Of a stretch of DNA of 64,000 nucleotides, positions 23,085-34,677 are shown in pieces; within the stretch, counting starts at the first letter, position 1; each line of letters begins with the position of its first letter. Under the pieces are notes generated by a model, which saw nothing but the letters and a program-made list of their open reading frames with translations, searched no databases and was not told the origin of the DNA. The stretch lies in NCBI RefSeq assembly GCF_029962835.1, contig NC_080577.1, positions 7,974,501 through 8,038,500 of the forward strand, written 5' to 3'. Made by a program: the position numbers and the translations under genes. This stretch comes from Magnolia sinica. Its lineage: Eukaryota; Streptophyta; Magnoliopsida; Magnoliales; Magnoliaceae.

Positions 23085-25634
23085 ATGGATTCAAGCTGCG
23101 GAATCCGACGGCTGCAAAACCTAGCTCAACAGCTCCGTTCCTACAAACCTCCCCTTCCACAAGACAACGACACCAAAGAAGAAGAAGTAAAGAAGGGAGC
23201 AGAAAACCTGGGTTTTTCAGAACCTACGGACTTGTTTCGTCGTCGCCTATCGAATTTCGGATCGAAAAGAGCTGCTGTTCTAGTCTGTCTATTCGAGGGC
23301 GACGCCGGCGATCTGCGCGTCATCCTCACCAAGCGCGCTCCGAAGCTCTCTAGTCATGCAGGTTTCTGTCATTAGGATGCGTTTGGATACACTATCGATT
23401 TGAATTGCAATTTGCTTCTTTTCTCCGAATAAACCGAAACCTCGCAGTTCAATTTGCATGTGCATCCAAACGAAGAGAACAAGAATATAGGAATTGTAAG
23501 ATCCTCGATCCGAGTCATCGCAAACTACACTCGGGTCTTCAGCTCCGACAAGTAGGGCCCATTTTTGGTTAATCCAGACCATTGGTATCTTTCCTCTCAT
23601 GGCAGGTGGACCATGTGCGTTGACCTTCCAGATTGTAAGATCTCAGCTGCTGATTTTGAGATTCTTTTTTCAGTTGAACGTGGACAATTTCTGCGTTCTA
23701 CTTCTCCATCCGTTCGTAGGCTAATGAGATAAAAGGTTAGGATTGTCCTATCGAGAATATTTTGGGGCCCCACAAGAGTTCAATTTCTGTGGGTCCCACT
23801 TGTCAGAACTGCAGAGCCTCGGTTGAGGATTGTGTTCATGCCTCGTCCAGGAATTGGTTTGTGGATTCTGTTTTGGCGCGTTTGGTTTTACTAAACATCA
23901 TGAAATTTCATTATACGCACCAGCCAAATAAGAAAATGCTTGGATTGTAATGGTTTGTGTTTTGTTTCTTTTTCTTTTTTGGCATGATCTCTGATGCATC
24001 TCAGGGGAAGTGTCGTTGCCGGGAGGGAAGGTGGACAAAAGCGATGCCGACGAATGCGAGACAGCGTTGAGAGAGGCGAAGGAAGAGATTGGATTGGATC
24101 CGTTGACTGTCAAGGTCGTCACCGTTCTTGAACCGTTCTTTACCATGGTAAGATTGAACTGATGGAACCAGAAGCTTTGATTAACAGATTCTGATCAACA
24201 TTTTGACAGATGAGATTAGATTTTATTCAGTAAGCCATCTACCTGACGGATCATACCAGTTTATCTTTAACTTCTTAACGAAGGATTGTATCCAATCGTG
24301 CAGATCATCACCATCCAATTTATTCAATAAACCTATAAACGTTTAATCTATTAGTTCAGAATGGGAAATGAACTGAGAAGTCTACAAAGCAGCTAACCTT
24401 TGAATTTGATTTGATTCAGTGACAGACGTCTTGGAGAAACCAAACATGAATTTCTTACATTCAAATCCTTTCAATAAAACATGCAACAGCAAGAAGAAGA
24501 AGAAGAGAGAAGATATACTAGATGCCTAAATCTCATCTGGATGTAAATTACATGCGAAATTGCAAAGGACCGTCTTATGCATCCATATGGAAATCAAATA
24601 AACTAAACAGTATACTTGGCTGGGATGCCTTAGTCTTCTGAACCTTACACCTTAGAGAAGCACTAGGATGGGAATGGAAGTTTCTTTTGTATGTATGCTT
24701 TGGCACTCAATCATGTTTATATAGTTTAAAGGGTTAAGTAGTTTGGAACCCATCAAAACCCCTCTAGTTGAACTGGAATATGATAATCCTAATTCAACTA
24801 GAACAGTGTGTGTAACAAAGTTGTAGCACACTACCCCTCGCACGATTTTTAGATTTATCACAAGTGAGTGGGGTCCACTAATATTCCCGATCACACCATC
24901 CAACCCTTAGGACAATCCAAACCATTGATCAATAAGGCCTACCTTATAGAATTCTTACACTGGAGTTATCTGCTGTATGAAGGACAGCTCTAAAGAATGC
25001 CCAGATGGATGAATGATGTCCCAATTTAAAATCCAACGGTCGTGGATAGATGCCACCTAATCCTAGGCAAATTAAGCTTATAAACCATCAGCAGCTACGG
25101 TTTCACTTGAATGTGTTAAAGAGCCGATGAGCTGCTGTTTCTTATTCTTCTTTGTTTTTAATTTTGATTTCTGATTTTAGCAACTGGGTGTGTGATTCCT
25201 ACCTGCTCTGCAGCAATTCACAAGAGTCATTCCTGTAGTCGGCATGCTTTTTAATAAACGAGCATTCGAGCCGGTCATAAATTCCACTGAGGTGGAAGCT
25301 GTATTCGACGTGCCCTTGGAGATGTTTCTCAAGGTCTTTTCTAGCTTGGATTTCTTCCTTATTCAGCTTCTATTCTCTTTCTTTTCAGAATTCAGATATA
25401 TTTCTTCAACCATTCTTTTCATGGTGGATGTAGGATGAGAATCATTGGACAGAGGAGGTGAAATGGATGGGCGTCGTCTACCATCTTCCTTACTTTCGTT
25501 TTCAAGCAGAAAATAAGAAATACGTGATATGGGGTTTAACAGCCGGAATCTTGACCCGTGTTGCATCGGTGGTATACCAGCGGCCGCCGCCTTTCGATGA
25601 GCAGAGGTCAGGTTTCAAGATTCGTAACTTGTAG
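23085..25634 (+). CDS. Nudix hydrolase, NUDT15-like CoA diphosphatase (tandem copy 1)
   Basis: Exons 23085-23361, 24005-24147, 25214-25333 and 25434-25634 give 246 residues. Residues 78-100 carry the NuCoA-type signature (VILTKR, then HAGEVSLPGG). The Nudix box continues to REAKEEIGL at 115-123, whose glutamates bind the divalent metal. The box fits the CoA-pyrophosphatase branch of the family (human NUDT7; plant NUDT11, 15 and 22). Later conserved phrases are DVPLEMFLK and YQRPPPFDEQ. Enzymes of this group cleave CoA or acyl-CoA to phosphopantetheine plus 3',5'-ADP. That activity is inferred here. I chose the MDSS start because all three copies share it. An in-frame ATG at 22968 would add 39 residues that match neither other copy. 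A different frame upstream (ATGATCTCAGCTCTAAGAAG, 23022) resembles an old transit peptide cut off by a one-base difference from copy 2. The product is therefore probably cytosolic unless alternative starts are used. Confidence 0.9.
23377..23478. mobile_element. Mini-MITE in intron 1 of Nudix copy 1
   Basis: About 100 bases bounded by GCGTTTGGATACAC and, mirrored, CGTTTGGATGCACATGC, with GAATTGCAATTTGC inside. The same element lies at 30744-30835 in the same intron of copy 2. The insertion therefore predates the split of copies 1 and 2. Copy 3 lacks it. Confidence 0.6.
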
Positions 25635-26398
25635 TAATGAAGGGAGAATCTGTTGCAGCGAACTCAACTACTGTTTGAGTGCCATCTTCAAAGCATCTCA
25701 ATGTGAAATTTAATTGCTTGTTCTAATACTGTGAAAATTCATGCACCATATCTAATGTAATGGGGAAAAAAATCAACTTATGGCCTGTTTGGGAGCGTGG
25801 ATTTGGAACCCCTGGATTCGGAACCCCCTGGATTTGAAATTCTTCTACTGTGTTTGGCATCATGGATTCAAAATCAACTTTAATTCAAAAGTAGCTATGC
25901 ATAGTATATTTATGGGGGTTTTAATTTAATTACTAAATCAACTTTAATATTTCTAATTAGTGAATGTATGTAATATTTGACACAATATTTGTAATAAACC
26001 TGCTAAAATATATACTTTACCTGGAAATGATGAAATTACAAGTCTCGGATGGGCCACAAGCACAAGTTCACATCTGAATGACCAACCAACGAGTTTTAAC
26101 CATTGATTTACATGGACAATGTTTGGACGGTGTTGATCATCGTATTAAAGTAATTATGGTGATGCAATTGATAATCTAATTATTTTAGGATATCATTAGT
26201 GAGCCATGTGTCCAATAGATTAGTAGTCTAGTGATACACATGTTACACGTGCAACTCTTGAAAGGATTAATTTAGATGTAATCCAAGCTTTCACCTGTTT
26301 GAAACCCTTGGATTTGAAACTCAGTTACTCTATGATTCCCTCAAATCTATGGTGCTAAACGACTCCTTAGGACCGTTTGGACAGACTTGGAGTAGGTA
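25635..26398. mobile_element. 3' flank of Nudix copy 1 with a Tourist-like MITE at about 25782-26369
   Basis: The first 140 bases are probable 3' untranslated region. From GGCCTGTTTGGGAGCGTGGA at 25782, the sequence runs to about 26369. There the reverse complement reads TAAGGAGTCGTTTAGCACC. The arms also mirror CCTGGATTTGAAATTC and its partner. TTA flanks both sides, which suggests a PIF/Harbinger (Tourist) element, but the arms are degraded. Confidence 0.5.
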
Positions 26399-26936
26399 GT
26401 GACCGGGTCCCACAATGATGTATGTATTTTATATATCCATGCTGTAACATCCCAAAATGAGGCAATCCAAATCTCAAGTCGATCACACCACAGTCTAATT
26501 CATTAATCCAGACTGTTCATTATGTCCAACAAATATTCCATGGGCTACCGTGCAAAGAACGCAACAATCCAACAAATATTAACTATTGATGAATATCCTT
26601 TAATATGGACGGTAGTGATTCAGCAACCATACCCGTTCCATCTATGTATCCATGGTCTGATTTGTGGTCACCGTTGTGGGTGGATCATAGCCCAAAAATC
26701 GCAACGACCGGATGATTCTAACTGTCCAATTAGTGGCCACCAAAGGGGCAACTAACAAAAGATGAAATCAGATGGTCAGGAACGTATACTTAGTGTGATT
26801 TTCAAGCGTTGCTCCATCCACAATAAATCTGACGATTTGAACAGTCGAATCCACTTAAATGTCCCACACCTCGTCATAATACAAGTGTTGCGGTTGTTTG
26901 TATAGAATCTGAAGTGTCTGAAGGAATGTCTCACCG
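26399..26936. repeat. Decayed repeat fragments
   Basis: Bases 26405-26510 look like one arm of a family-1 foldback (GGGTCCCACAATGATGTATG, ATCACACCACAG). Bases 26640-26765 share phrases with 21560-21640. No gene is seen. Confidence 0.5.
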
Positions 26937-27467
26937 AAATCGGATTGCGTATGGCGTATCTCATTAACCTTTTATTCTACCGAGTAAACTCTGTTGGGCC
27001 CACCGTGAATGTATGTGGTTTATCCATGCCGTCCACCTATTTTTCCATCTCATTTTAGGGATTGAGCCCAAAATTAAAGCATATCCAAATCTCAAGTGGA
27101 CCACACCATAGGAAATAGCGGAATAATGATTTCCACCATTGAAACCTTCCTAGGGCCTACGGTGATTTTTATTTTCCATCAAACATGTTCATAAGATCAC
27201 GACATGGATGAAGAGAGAACAAATTTCAACTTGATCCAAAACTTCTGTGCCCTGAGAATTTTTCAATGGTAGATGATCAATTCACTGTGTTTCCTTTGGT
27301 GTGGCCATATGAGCGTTGGATGTGTTCCCATTTTTTTTTCCTGAAGCTATAAAATTATCTTATAAAATGATAGATGGAGCGGATACAATAGATAAGTCAT
27401 GGTGGGCCCCACAACTTTTACTCAGTACCCATGGCCTACCAAATTACTTTGTAGACAATCCGCTTTC
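26937..27467. mobile_element. Foldback element, family 1 (long copy)
   Basis: The outer ends are ATCGGATTGCGT (26939-26950) and ACAATCCGCTTTC (27455-27467), mirror images. Inside, GTTGGGCCCACCGTGAATGT faces TCATGGTGGGCCCCACAACT. The inner part keeps the family phrases ACCACACCATAGGAAATAGC and ACATGGATGAAG. It lies between Nudix copies 1 and 2. No coding capacity. Confidence 0.75.
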
Positions 27468-27610
27468 TGGCTTACCATGAAAGTTGTACACCTCCAAAAG
27501 CTCAAAACTATCCAACACTCATGTTAGCAACTTCATCATGGTATGAATTTAGAAGTTTTTGGAGGATTTTTCATTGTTGTGTGTGGTGTGGCCTATTTAA
27601 CGATAACATG

Positions 27611-28394
27611 TGTTATAGGGAAAATAAGCTGACCAACAATGAAAGGTCAAGTCAGAACCTTGCATACTTCCGCAGGTCGGACACAACAACAGGTTCGATT
27701 CCGTACTTAGAACCCGAGCAAGAAGTAAGATTGAGCTCGGCATCTCGTCACCAGATCAAAACACCTATCGATCTGCCCAAACACCTAAAAGAGCACTATC
27801 TTCGTCGATTCCAAAATCTCTAGAGTTCATCAGGAACATCCCGTTCCTCTACTCGACTAAGGAGACAGGTTAGCTTAGCCCGGATTGGTATAACCCCGGT
27901 CCTCACGACCCATGTCGGCATAGCTCAAAGTGACACACCACTCCCAGGTCAGGTTGTCCAAGGCCACCTCGGCCTCCCATTGCACATCTCCACTCGTCTA
28001 AGATAATTAGATCTCACCCAAGAGAGATCCTTGGAGACCTTCTCCAAGGATCTCAGAGGAAATCCGCGATACACTCAGACCCCCGAGATTTTCGCCAAGA
28101 ATCTAAGAAGATCTTCTTGCTAATCCGAAATCTGAATCCACCTCCAATACTCACCTACTAAATAGAGAGATTCCCTCTACAACACCGCCTCTCCTAAAGC
28201 TATAAATAAAGTATATCTAATGGTGAAAGGTACGCACTATCTTTAACTCCAAACCTTTAATATTTGAATAAGCCTAGATCCTGTTTCAGACTTAGGCAAC
28301 GGAGGGTCTCCTACTTAAGCAGGGTCTTCCTTAGCTGTTCCTTGTGCACGTAAACAGGTACAGAAAAGGGGCTAATCAGATTTTTGCATCAACA
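27611..28394 (+). mobile_element. Solo LTR of a gypsy-like element (copy A)
   Basis: A 784-bp block starts TGTTATAGGGAAAATAAGCT and ends ATTTTTGCATCAACA. It carries TATAAATAAAG near 28203 and the phrase GGCAACGGAGGGTC near 28298. The relative at 52830-53537 has the same start, end and inner order. Flanking bases ACATG and ACATA match at four of five positions, consistent with an old target-site duplication. No internal coding region remains. It is a fossil left by recombination between LTRs. Confidence 0.75.
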
Positions 28395-28799
28395 ACATAG
28401 GCTTGATTTTGAAGGGTCTCATTAATATACATCTTAGATGATATGTACAAACATAACATAGTGGGTCCAACCATAGAAAATAATAGACAACCATCCATAA
28501 ATTTTCATATTTAAGTGGTTATAGGTTACTTACATGGTGGCTGGCTCAAACTGACTCTTGAGGGTCCAACCTTCAGGGACCCTTATTAACAGGTTGGATG
28601 CCTTACATACACCGCAGCGGGCAACATGCATCACTTCTAGGGACCCACTGATTGGGTACTTATCCTGCCCGAACCACAGCCGGCCTGGCAGGGGCTTCGA
28701 GCGGATACAATGATTTTATGGGTTTTATCAATACCATTCATCCATTTTTTTTTTTTTTATATTATTCTAGGCTAAAAGCTCGTCTCTAGCCGTGAATGG
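28395..28799. other. Intergenic sequence
   Basis: No gene. Short phrases such as GAGGGTCCAACCTTCAGGGA and GGGACCCACTGATTGGG look like repeat debris. A T-run lies at 28747-28760. Confidence 0.4.
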
Positions 28800-29125
28800 G
28801 CAGATAATATGGGTGGGCCAACCGTGATGCGTTTGTTTATCCATGTTGTTCATCTCTCTTGCCTTTTAAGGCATGTGTATAAAAATGAATAAAATCTAAT
28901 GCTCTATTGGACAACACCAAAAATAATAAGGTAAAACAGGCCTTTTTATGAATGGAAAGTAAACCTTACGGTGGGCCCTACTAATGTTTTAATGGTCCCA
29001 CTGCTATTTGTGGTGTGTTCCACTTAAGCTTTGGATACTGCTCATTTTTTGTATCAAGATCTAAAATGATCTCTCAAAATTTTTGAACGGTGTAAAATAT
29101 GATAAATACATCATCCTATGGCCCA
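28800..29125. mobile_element. Foldback element, family 1 (short copy)
   Basis: The left arm GGGTGGGCCAACCGTGATGC faces the right arm ATGATAAATACATCATCCTA. The inner phrases TGTGGTGTGTTCCACTTAAG and CTTTGGATACTGC are those of the family. About 320 bases, shorter than the usual 400-450. Confidence 0.6.
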
Positions 29126-29254
29126 AACTTTGATCTCCTTTGAACCGTTCGTACAATTCGAAACTCGAGGAACGTCAGCGGGAAGCGGATTGGCTGGTGT
29201 ACCACACACCAGCTATATAGCTGCTGTACGTACGTGTCGTGCGACGACGAGGAC

Positions 29255-29659
29255 GCGGATTGCGTACTACCCCCGCCCGTCCCTAGCTCCGAACGGGCAG
29301 TTCTGTGGCGGGCCCACCGTGATGTGTCTGTACATCCAAACCGTCTATCTTTTTTCTGAGATTATTTTAAGGCATAAAAACAAAAATGAGGCATCTCAAC
29401 CCTCAAGTGGACCACATCAAATAATAAGCCTCGTTGCATTAAAATGCACAAAGCATTAAATGTCACTTGCATTAAATGCAAGAGTTGTTTGTGATTTGGT
29501 TCATTTGATCTTTGGATCTACTTAAATTTTGTTTTTATATCTTAAAATAATATGATAAAAGGGATATATGGTTTGGATGTACAGATACATCACGGTAGGC
29601 CCGCCCACAGAACTGCCCGTTCAGAGCTAGGGACGGGCCGGGGTAGTACGCAATCCGCG
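29255..29659. mobile_element. Foldback element, family 1, sharp ends
   Basis: The ends GCGGATTGCGTACTACC (29255) and GGTAGTACGCAATCCGC (to 29659) are exact mirror images. The arms stay nearly perfect mirrors for about 90 bases, through CGGGCAGTTCTGTGG, GGGCCCACCGTGATGT and GTACATCCAAACCG. The loop is AT-rich (AATGCACAAAGCATTAAATG). At 405 bp this is the clearest copy for defining the family's ends. Confidence 0.85.
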
Positions 29660-29711
29660 AGCACTGAGGCTCCTCGAGCTCCGGCTTTTAGGAAAAGGAA
29701 ATCAAAGCTAC

Positions 29712-30119
29712 ATGACCCTTCAGTGATGTATTTATTATATCTACACCGAGTTCATTTATTTTAAGAGCATTATCCAAAAATTGAATCATACCTAGAGATC
29801 ATTTGGACCACACTACAAATAGCAGCATATAATAATTTTTACCGTTAAAAAATTCATAGGTTCATGATAACGTTTATTTTCTATCCAATCTTTTCATAAT
29901 GTCACTAAGACCTAAATTAAGAGGAATTCCATATTGATCCAAAACTTTTGTAACCTCAAAAAAGGTTTTAATGGTAGAAGTTCAATCCTTCACTGCCTTT
30001 TTCACTGTGATCTAATTGATAGATAGATTTGTCTTATTTTTTGTCTCAAGCCTTAATATAAGCTCGTCAAATGGATGGACGGTTTGGATATAACACATAA
30101 CTCATGATCAGACCCACAA
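29712..30119. mobile_element. Foldback element, family 1 (core of the outer composite)
   Basis: The left arm CAGTGATGTATTTATTATAT faces the right arm GGATATAACACATAACTCAT, with AAATGGATGGACGGTTTGG near 30068. The inner phrases TCATAATGTCACTAAGACC and TTCAATCCTTCACTG follow the family order. Its true ends may be the arms at 29183 and 30179. Confidence 0.6.
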
Positions 30120-30299
30120 TACGCTGACGTCAATACAGCTGCTATATAGCTGGTGTGAAGTACACCAGCCAATCCGCTTTCGCGTCAGCGATCCTCGTCT
30201 CATGACACGTATACAAAGAACTTGTGACGTTAACACACCAGCCACGTCGATGGTGTGCAGCCAATCTGCTTCCGCCTGAGCCGAGTCGAACAAGCGGGG

Positions 30300-30468
30300 A
30301 GGGACGGCGTAATTTAGCAGTTTCCAATATAATAATGCTAACGTAAGCGACAGTGCTAAGTAAACCTTTCTCTGGGCCTGGATTCGTCAACGGCTCAGCA
30401 CCATCACCTCAGCTCTGAGAAAGATATCAAGAGGCGCTACTTCGTTTAATCCTCTGTGGAGAAAGCTC
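30300..30468 (+). promoter_or_regulatory. Conserved upstream region of Nudix copy 2, shared with copy 1
   Basis: Bases 30304-30368 (GGCGTAATTTAGCAGTTTCC, then AATATAATAATGCTAACG) match 22919-22983 of copy 1 closely. A TCAGCTCTGAGAAAG stretch near 30409 matches 23026. Shared upstream sequence shows that the duplicated unit included the proximal promoter. AATATAATAATG is a possible AT-rich core element, not proven. Confidence 0.45.
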
Positions 30469-30743
30469 ATGGATTCAAGCCGCGGAATCCGACGGATGAA
30501 AAATCTAGCTCAACAGCTCCGTTCCTACAAACCTCCGCCCTCACAAGACAACGACACCGAAGAAGAAGACGAAAAGAAAATTCTAGGTTCTGCAGAATCA
30601 ACGGTTTCGATTCGCCGCCAACCCAAGTACAGATCGAAAAGAGCTGCTGTTCTGATCTGTCTATTCGAGGGTGAAGACGGGGACCTTCGCGTCATCCTCA
30701 CCAAGCGCGCTTCGAATCTTACTAATCATCCAGGTTTCTATTT

Positions 30744-30835
30744 GCGTTTGGATGCACTATTGATTTGAATTGCAATTTACTTCTCTTCTCCGAATAAACC
30801 GAAATCTTGCAATTCAAGATTTTGCATTCAAACAT
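30744..30835. mobile_element. Mini-MITE in intron 1 of Nudix copy 2
   Basis: Orthologue of the element at 23377-23478: starts TGCGTTTGGATGCACTATTG, contains GAATTGCAATTTAC, and ends GCATTCAAAC. Its shared place supports a copy 1/copy 2 duplication after insertion. Confidence 0.55.
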
Positions 30836-31588
30836 TTTAGAATAGTAATTAAAGAATTGTAAGATACTCCGAGCCTTTGTGAACCAGAGAAGTGGGTCCC
30901 ATGTTTGGTAATCCAGACCATTGGTCTGTTTTCTCTCACCACAGATGGAACATGGGCGTAAAATCCTTCCACACTTGTAAGATCTCAGCCATTGATCTTG
31001 AAATTTTCTTTTTTCCAGTTGAACGTTGACCATTGCTGTGTTCTACTTCATCCGTTCGCAGGCTAATGAAACAAAAGGTTAGGATTGTCCTATCGAGAAT
31101 AATTTTGGGCCCCAAAACAGACGAACTTATGTGGGTCCCACTTGTCGGAACTGCAGAGCCTCGGTTGAGGATTGGGTAGTTCCTCGTGCAGGAATTGGTT
31201 GGTGAATTCTGTTAATTTTAATGGTTTGTGTTGTCCTGCATGATCTCTGATCATCGCAGGGGAAATATCATTGCCGGGAGGAATGGTGGATGGAGCGATG
31301 CCGACTACTGCCAGACGGCTTTGAGAGAAGCAAAGGAAGAGATTGGATTGGATCCATTGCTTGTAGAGGTTGTCACTGTTCTCCAGCCCTTCTTGTCAAT
31401 GGTAAGTTTGAATTGATGCTTCAATTATCAGATTCTGATTAACATTTTGATAGATGAGGTAAGATTATTTTCAGTGGGCCGTCTATCAGATGGATCATAA
31501 TAGGATCATAATAGATTTAATGAAACTAGTATTGCATTGCATTGCATTGTGCAGATCATCATAGTTCAATCTATTCCTGTAAAACATT

Positions 31589-32298
31589 TAGTGCTTGTTT
31601 GGATAGAAGGTAAGTTAGGAGAATGCAAGTGGGAGGTAACTTGACATGAGCTCCAAGGAAAGCAAATCTTATGCATTGTTTGTTTCGCTAAAGAAAAATC
31701 CTAAAATTTTCTTTACATTTGCAGCTGATTGGATTGCAATCTGAGAAAGGAAAATCTCTCTCTCTTAAATTGCCATTTAAAACGTCACATCAGAAGGAAA
31801 CTCTTTCCAGTCCATTTGACTGTTTGAAACAAAGGTTGTACTCTTTTGCCAAGGAGATGAAAACAAATGCAAACACTTTGCTGCAGCATCTGCTACTTCC
31901 AAACAGGTGCAAATGTCTTGTCGATCCCAACTAGTTGCATTTCCCCAGTTTGTATTCTATCCAAAGGCCTGTGTTGGATTATAGAATCCAAAGAGTAGAT
32001 TTGGAAAACATCACATCTATGGAAAATTAGGGATAAGAAAATTCATGTAAAAGAATCCTAGAAAATTTATTTATTTTAGGTGGAAGGTTCAATAGTCCAA
32101 AGGCAAGTATTGGCTCTAAATTTTTTTTGGAAAAGAGGATTATTAGGTTTGGGAAGGAAAAGAGAAATGGCCCCTTTTTAGGAACACCATGGAAAGGAAA
32201 ACCATTCCATAGGTTAGGCGGAAAACATCACATCTGCAGAAAAAGGCTTTCATTCCCACATTTACTTTTTGGATTCCACTAATCCAAACAGGGTCTTG
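31589..32298. mobile_element. Insertion in intron 2 of Nudix copy 2, MITE-like ends
   Basis: Copy 1 has no counterpart to this 710-bp block. The ends are TAGTGCTTGTTTGGAT and, mirrored, CAAGACCCTGTTTGGATTAG. Inside, similar GTTTGGAT/ATCCAA phrases recur near 31970, so it may be two nested elements. A short open stretch inside (31719-31934) has no recognisable domain. Confidence 0.5.
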
Positions 32299-33241
32299 AG
32301 GTTGTTTGTGTGCCGATAGCTTTGGTGGAATAGAATATGATTAGTCTTAATCTATCAATTTCCAATGGGAGACGACCAAAAACACTATAAAACTGCTAAC
32401 CTTTTGATGTGTTTCTGCTTCAGCGGCAAACATTTTGGAGAAACCAAACGTTTGACCTTCTTATATTCTAATCCTTTCGATAAAACATGCAAGAAGAAGA
32501 AAGTGCTGCCAAACATGAGAAAGAATATAATATGGGAGATGCCTGATTCTCAGCCAGAATCATCTGCTGTACAAAAAACAGCTCTAAAGAATAACCCATA
32601 TGGATGAATGATGTCCCAATTTAAAATCGAACAGCTGTGATTAGATGCTACCTAATCATCCCAGGCAAATCAAGTATTCCCTTTAGTCCAGTCCATGAGG
32701 TCTCTTTCCAAAACACTTAAAACTATTAATAGCTGTGGGTTCACTTGAATGTGTTTTAAAGAGCTGATGAGCTGCTGTTTTTTTTTCCTCCTAATTTTAC
32801 TAATTGGATGCATTTCCTACCTGCTCTGCAGCAACTCAACAAAGTCACTCCTGTAATCGGCATGCTTTTCAATAAACGAGCGTTTGACCCCGTCATAAAT
32901 ACCACTGAGGTGGATGCTGTATTCGACGTGCCTTTGGAGATGTTTCTCAAGGTCTTTTCTAGTATGCTTTTCTTCCTTCAGTTTCTACTCTGTTCTTTTC
33001 AGATATATTTCTTCAAACATTTGTTCCACGGTGGATGCAGGATGTGAATCATCGGACGGAAGTGCATGAATGGATGGGCATCATGTACCGTCTTCATTTC
33101 TTTGATTTCCAATCTGGGAATGAGAAATATGTAATATGGGGTATCACTTCTGGGATCTTGATCCGTGCCGCATCGGTCGTATACCAGCGCCCACCGCCTT
33201 TCGATGAACAGAAGCCTTATTTCAAGATTGGTAACTTATAA

Positions 33242-33651
33242 TTCAAGGGAATCTGTTGCAGCAAACCTAAGAATCATCTGAATACCCGTCTTCAAAGGAT
33301 TCATTGTGAAGTCATATCCCTTGTTGTACTGTTGTAAAAATTCATGTACTGAATGAATCAACATAAAAAGATTTAACACAATACAGCATTTGAAATCTAT
33401 TATGTCTGCCTCAAAGCTCAGATTGGAGTTCATGGACCAATTGTATGAATTGGTTTGACCCGTCGCCTTAATATAGAGGGAAGCATGCACATTGACTGCA
33501 GACCATTGGTTTCCTTGCATGTGTGGCTTTCTTAGTCAGTGGAATGTCCTGATCATTGAACCAAGGAACATACCCAAAGGGATTGTATGAGTATCTTGGA
33601 TTTCACTCATAGTGTGTGGGCTTAGCTTGTAGTTTGGGGGGCGTTTGGCTG

Positions 33652-33693
<42 letters not shown>

Positions 33694-34509
33694 CTGGCTT
33701 AGTAAATTACCCAGTTTTTAAGCCCCAGCTTTTTGGGCGGAACGAAGATCTTAGGGAATAAAAACAGAATTTTAAGCCTTGTTTGGTAGACACCTAAAAT
33801 TAATTTGTTGATTTCTTTTTATAGTTATTATTATTATTATTATTATTGTTTATACTAGTAAGGTTTACAAGGTATGACAACCAGGGATGAAACCTCTTCG
33901 ATCACTCAAGCATGCTCCACTGTCTCTTCCATCTCTACCCTAATGAGCTCGGGACACATCATTATCATTCCAGTAGGCTTTACAATTGTAGTTAATAGTA
34001 ATTGTGTAGTAGAAATCTTGACCTCAACCAGTACTCAGAGAGCACTGCTAAGTTATAGTGCTCCTAGTTGCATTAGTTCAATTAGACAATTCAATCAGAT
34101 GATTTGAACTGCCTATTAAGTCCAGAACACATTTCTAAGGCTACAGAATCATATCAATCTGGTGATCCAATCCGTCCTTGATTTGGCTGTATCTTCTATA
34201 CCTGTCCTTTTCCTGAGCTATGGGTAGGATGGCTATGAATGCTTATAAAAAGCATTCTTTAGTATCACAAGCAATCCATGATGGTCTTTAACAAATAGAT
34301 GGATCAAATTGTTGATTAGACTTATTTTTGTGTAAATGATCTCGACCACTATATTAAAGACCATTGATCGAATGGTTGATACTTGTCAGATTGGTGTGAT
34401 GCAGATTGGTGTAATGCTTGCATGATTGCCCATGAAATGTGTGTTGGACCTACTGAACAGTCTAAATCAATGGATTGAATAGTCCAAGTGCCCCAATGCA
34501 GCTGAACAA
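33242..34509. other. Intergenic sequence between Nudix copies 2 and 3, first part
   Basis: Probable 3' untranslated region of copy 2 at 33242-33380. A (TA)18 run lies at 33655-33690, and an ATT-rich stretch at 33820-33850. No gene is seen. Confidence 0.45.
33655..33690. repeat. (TA)18 microsatellite
   Basis: Uninterrupted TA run of 36 bases. Confidence 0.95.
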
Positions 34510-34524
34510 GGAGCACTATAACTT

Positions 34525-34677
34525 CTAGTTTTCTTTTTTCTTTTTCTTTTTTTACACATGCACACACACCACCACACACTCACGCCATGGTGGGATTTCA
34601 CCACCTATGGGTACTCGAACCCTCAACCAGGTGTTGAAACTCCTAAGAGTCTACCACCGGAGTAGAGTAAGCACCCA
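34525..34677 (-). mobile_element. tRNA-derived SINE with 15-bp target-site duplication
   Basis: The flanking 15-mers GGAGCACTATAACTT at 34510-34524 and 34678-34692 are identical. Read on the minus strand, the body has a box-B-like GGTTCGAGTACC (near 34612) and an A-box-like GGTAGACTCTTAGGAG. It ends in an A-rich tail (AAAAAAAGAAAAAGAAAAAAG) next to the left duplication. This is the structure of a pol III SINE. A related copy lies at 37348-37447. Confidence 0.85.

Larger units (their letters stand above)
29173..30189. repeat. Composite nested inverted repeat upstream of Nudix copy 2
   Basis: The left arm (29173-29229, with AAGCGGATTGGCTGGTGTAC and ACACCAGCTATATAGC) is mirrored by 30124-30189 (GCTATATAGCTGGTGT and GTACACCAGCCAATCCGCTT). 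Between lie two further foldbacks, 29255-29659 and 29712-30119. The first was probably inserted into the second. The arms contain a small hairpin of their own (GCTGGTGT facing ACACCAGC). Confidence 0.7.
30469..33241 (+). pseudogene. Nudix hydrolase, NUDT15-like (tandem copy 2), frameshifted
   Basis: Exons 30469-30733, 31260-31401, 32832-32951 and 33041-33241 line up with copy 1, all with GT-AG borders. Exon 2 is 142 bases, against 143 in copies 1 and 3. The missing base falls in the Nudix box, between GGMVD and SDADYC. It shifts the frame and brings a stop a few codons later (CTTTGA near 31320). The box lysine after GG is also methionine. Downstream exons 3 and 4 still have open frames and keep DVPLEMFLK and YQRPPPFDEQ, so the lesion looks young. 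The upstream start for a transit peptide is absent: ATGATC in copy 1 reads ATCACC here. Either this is a recent pseudogene, or the base is an assembly error and the gene is active. Intron 2 holds an extra 710-bp insertion. Confidence 0.8.

Noticed and set aside
31719-31934. An open frame in intron 2 of Nudix copy 2
   Set aside because: It belongs to an insertion absent from copy 1 and shows no domain.
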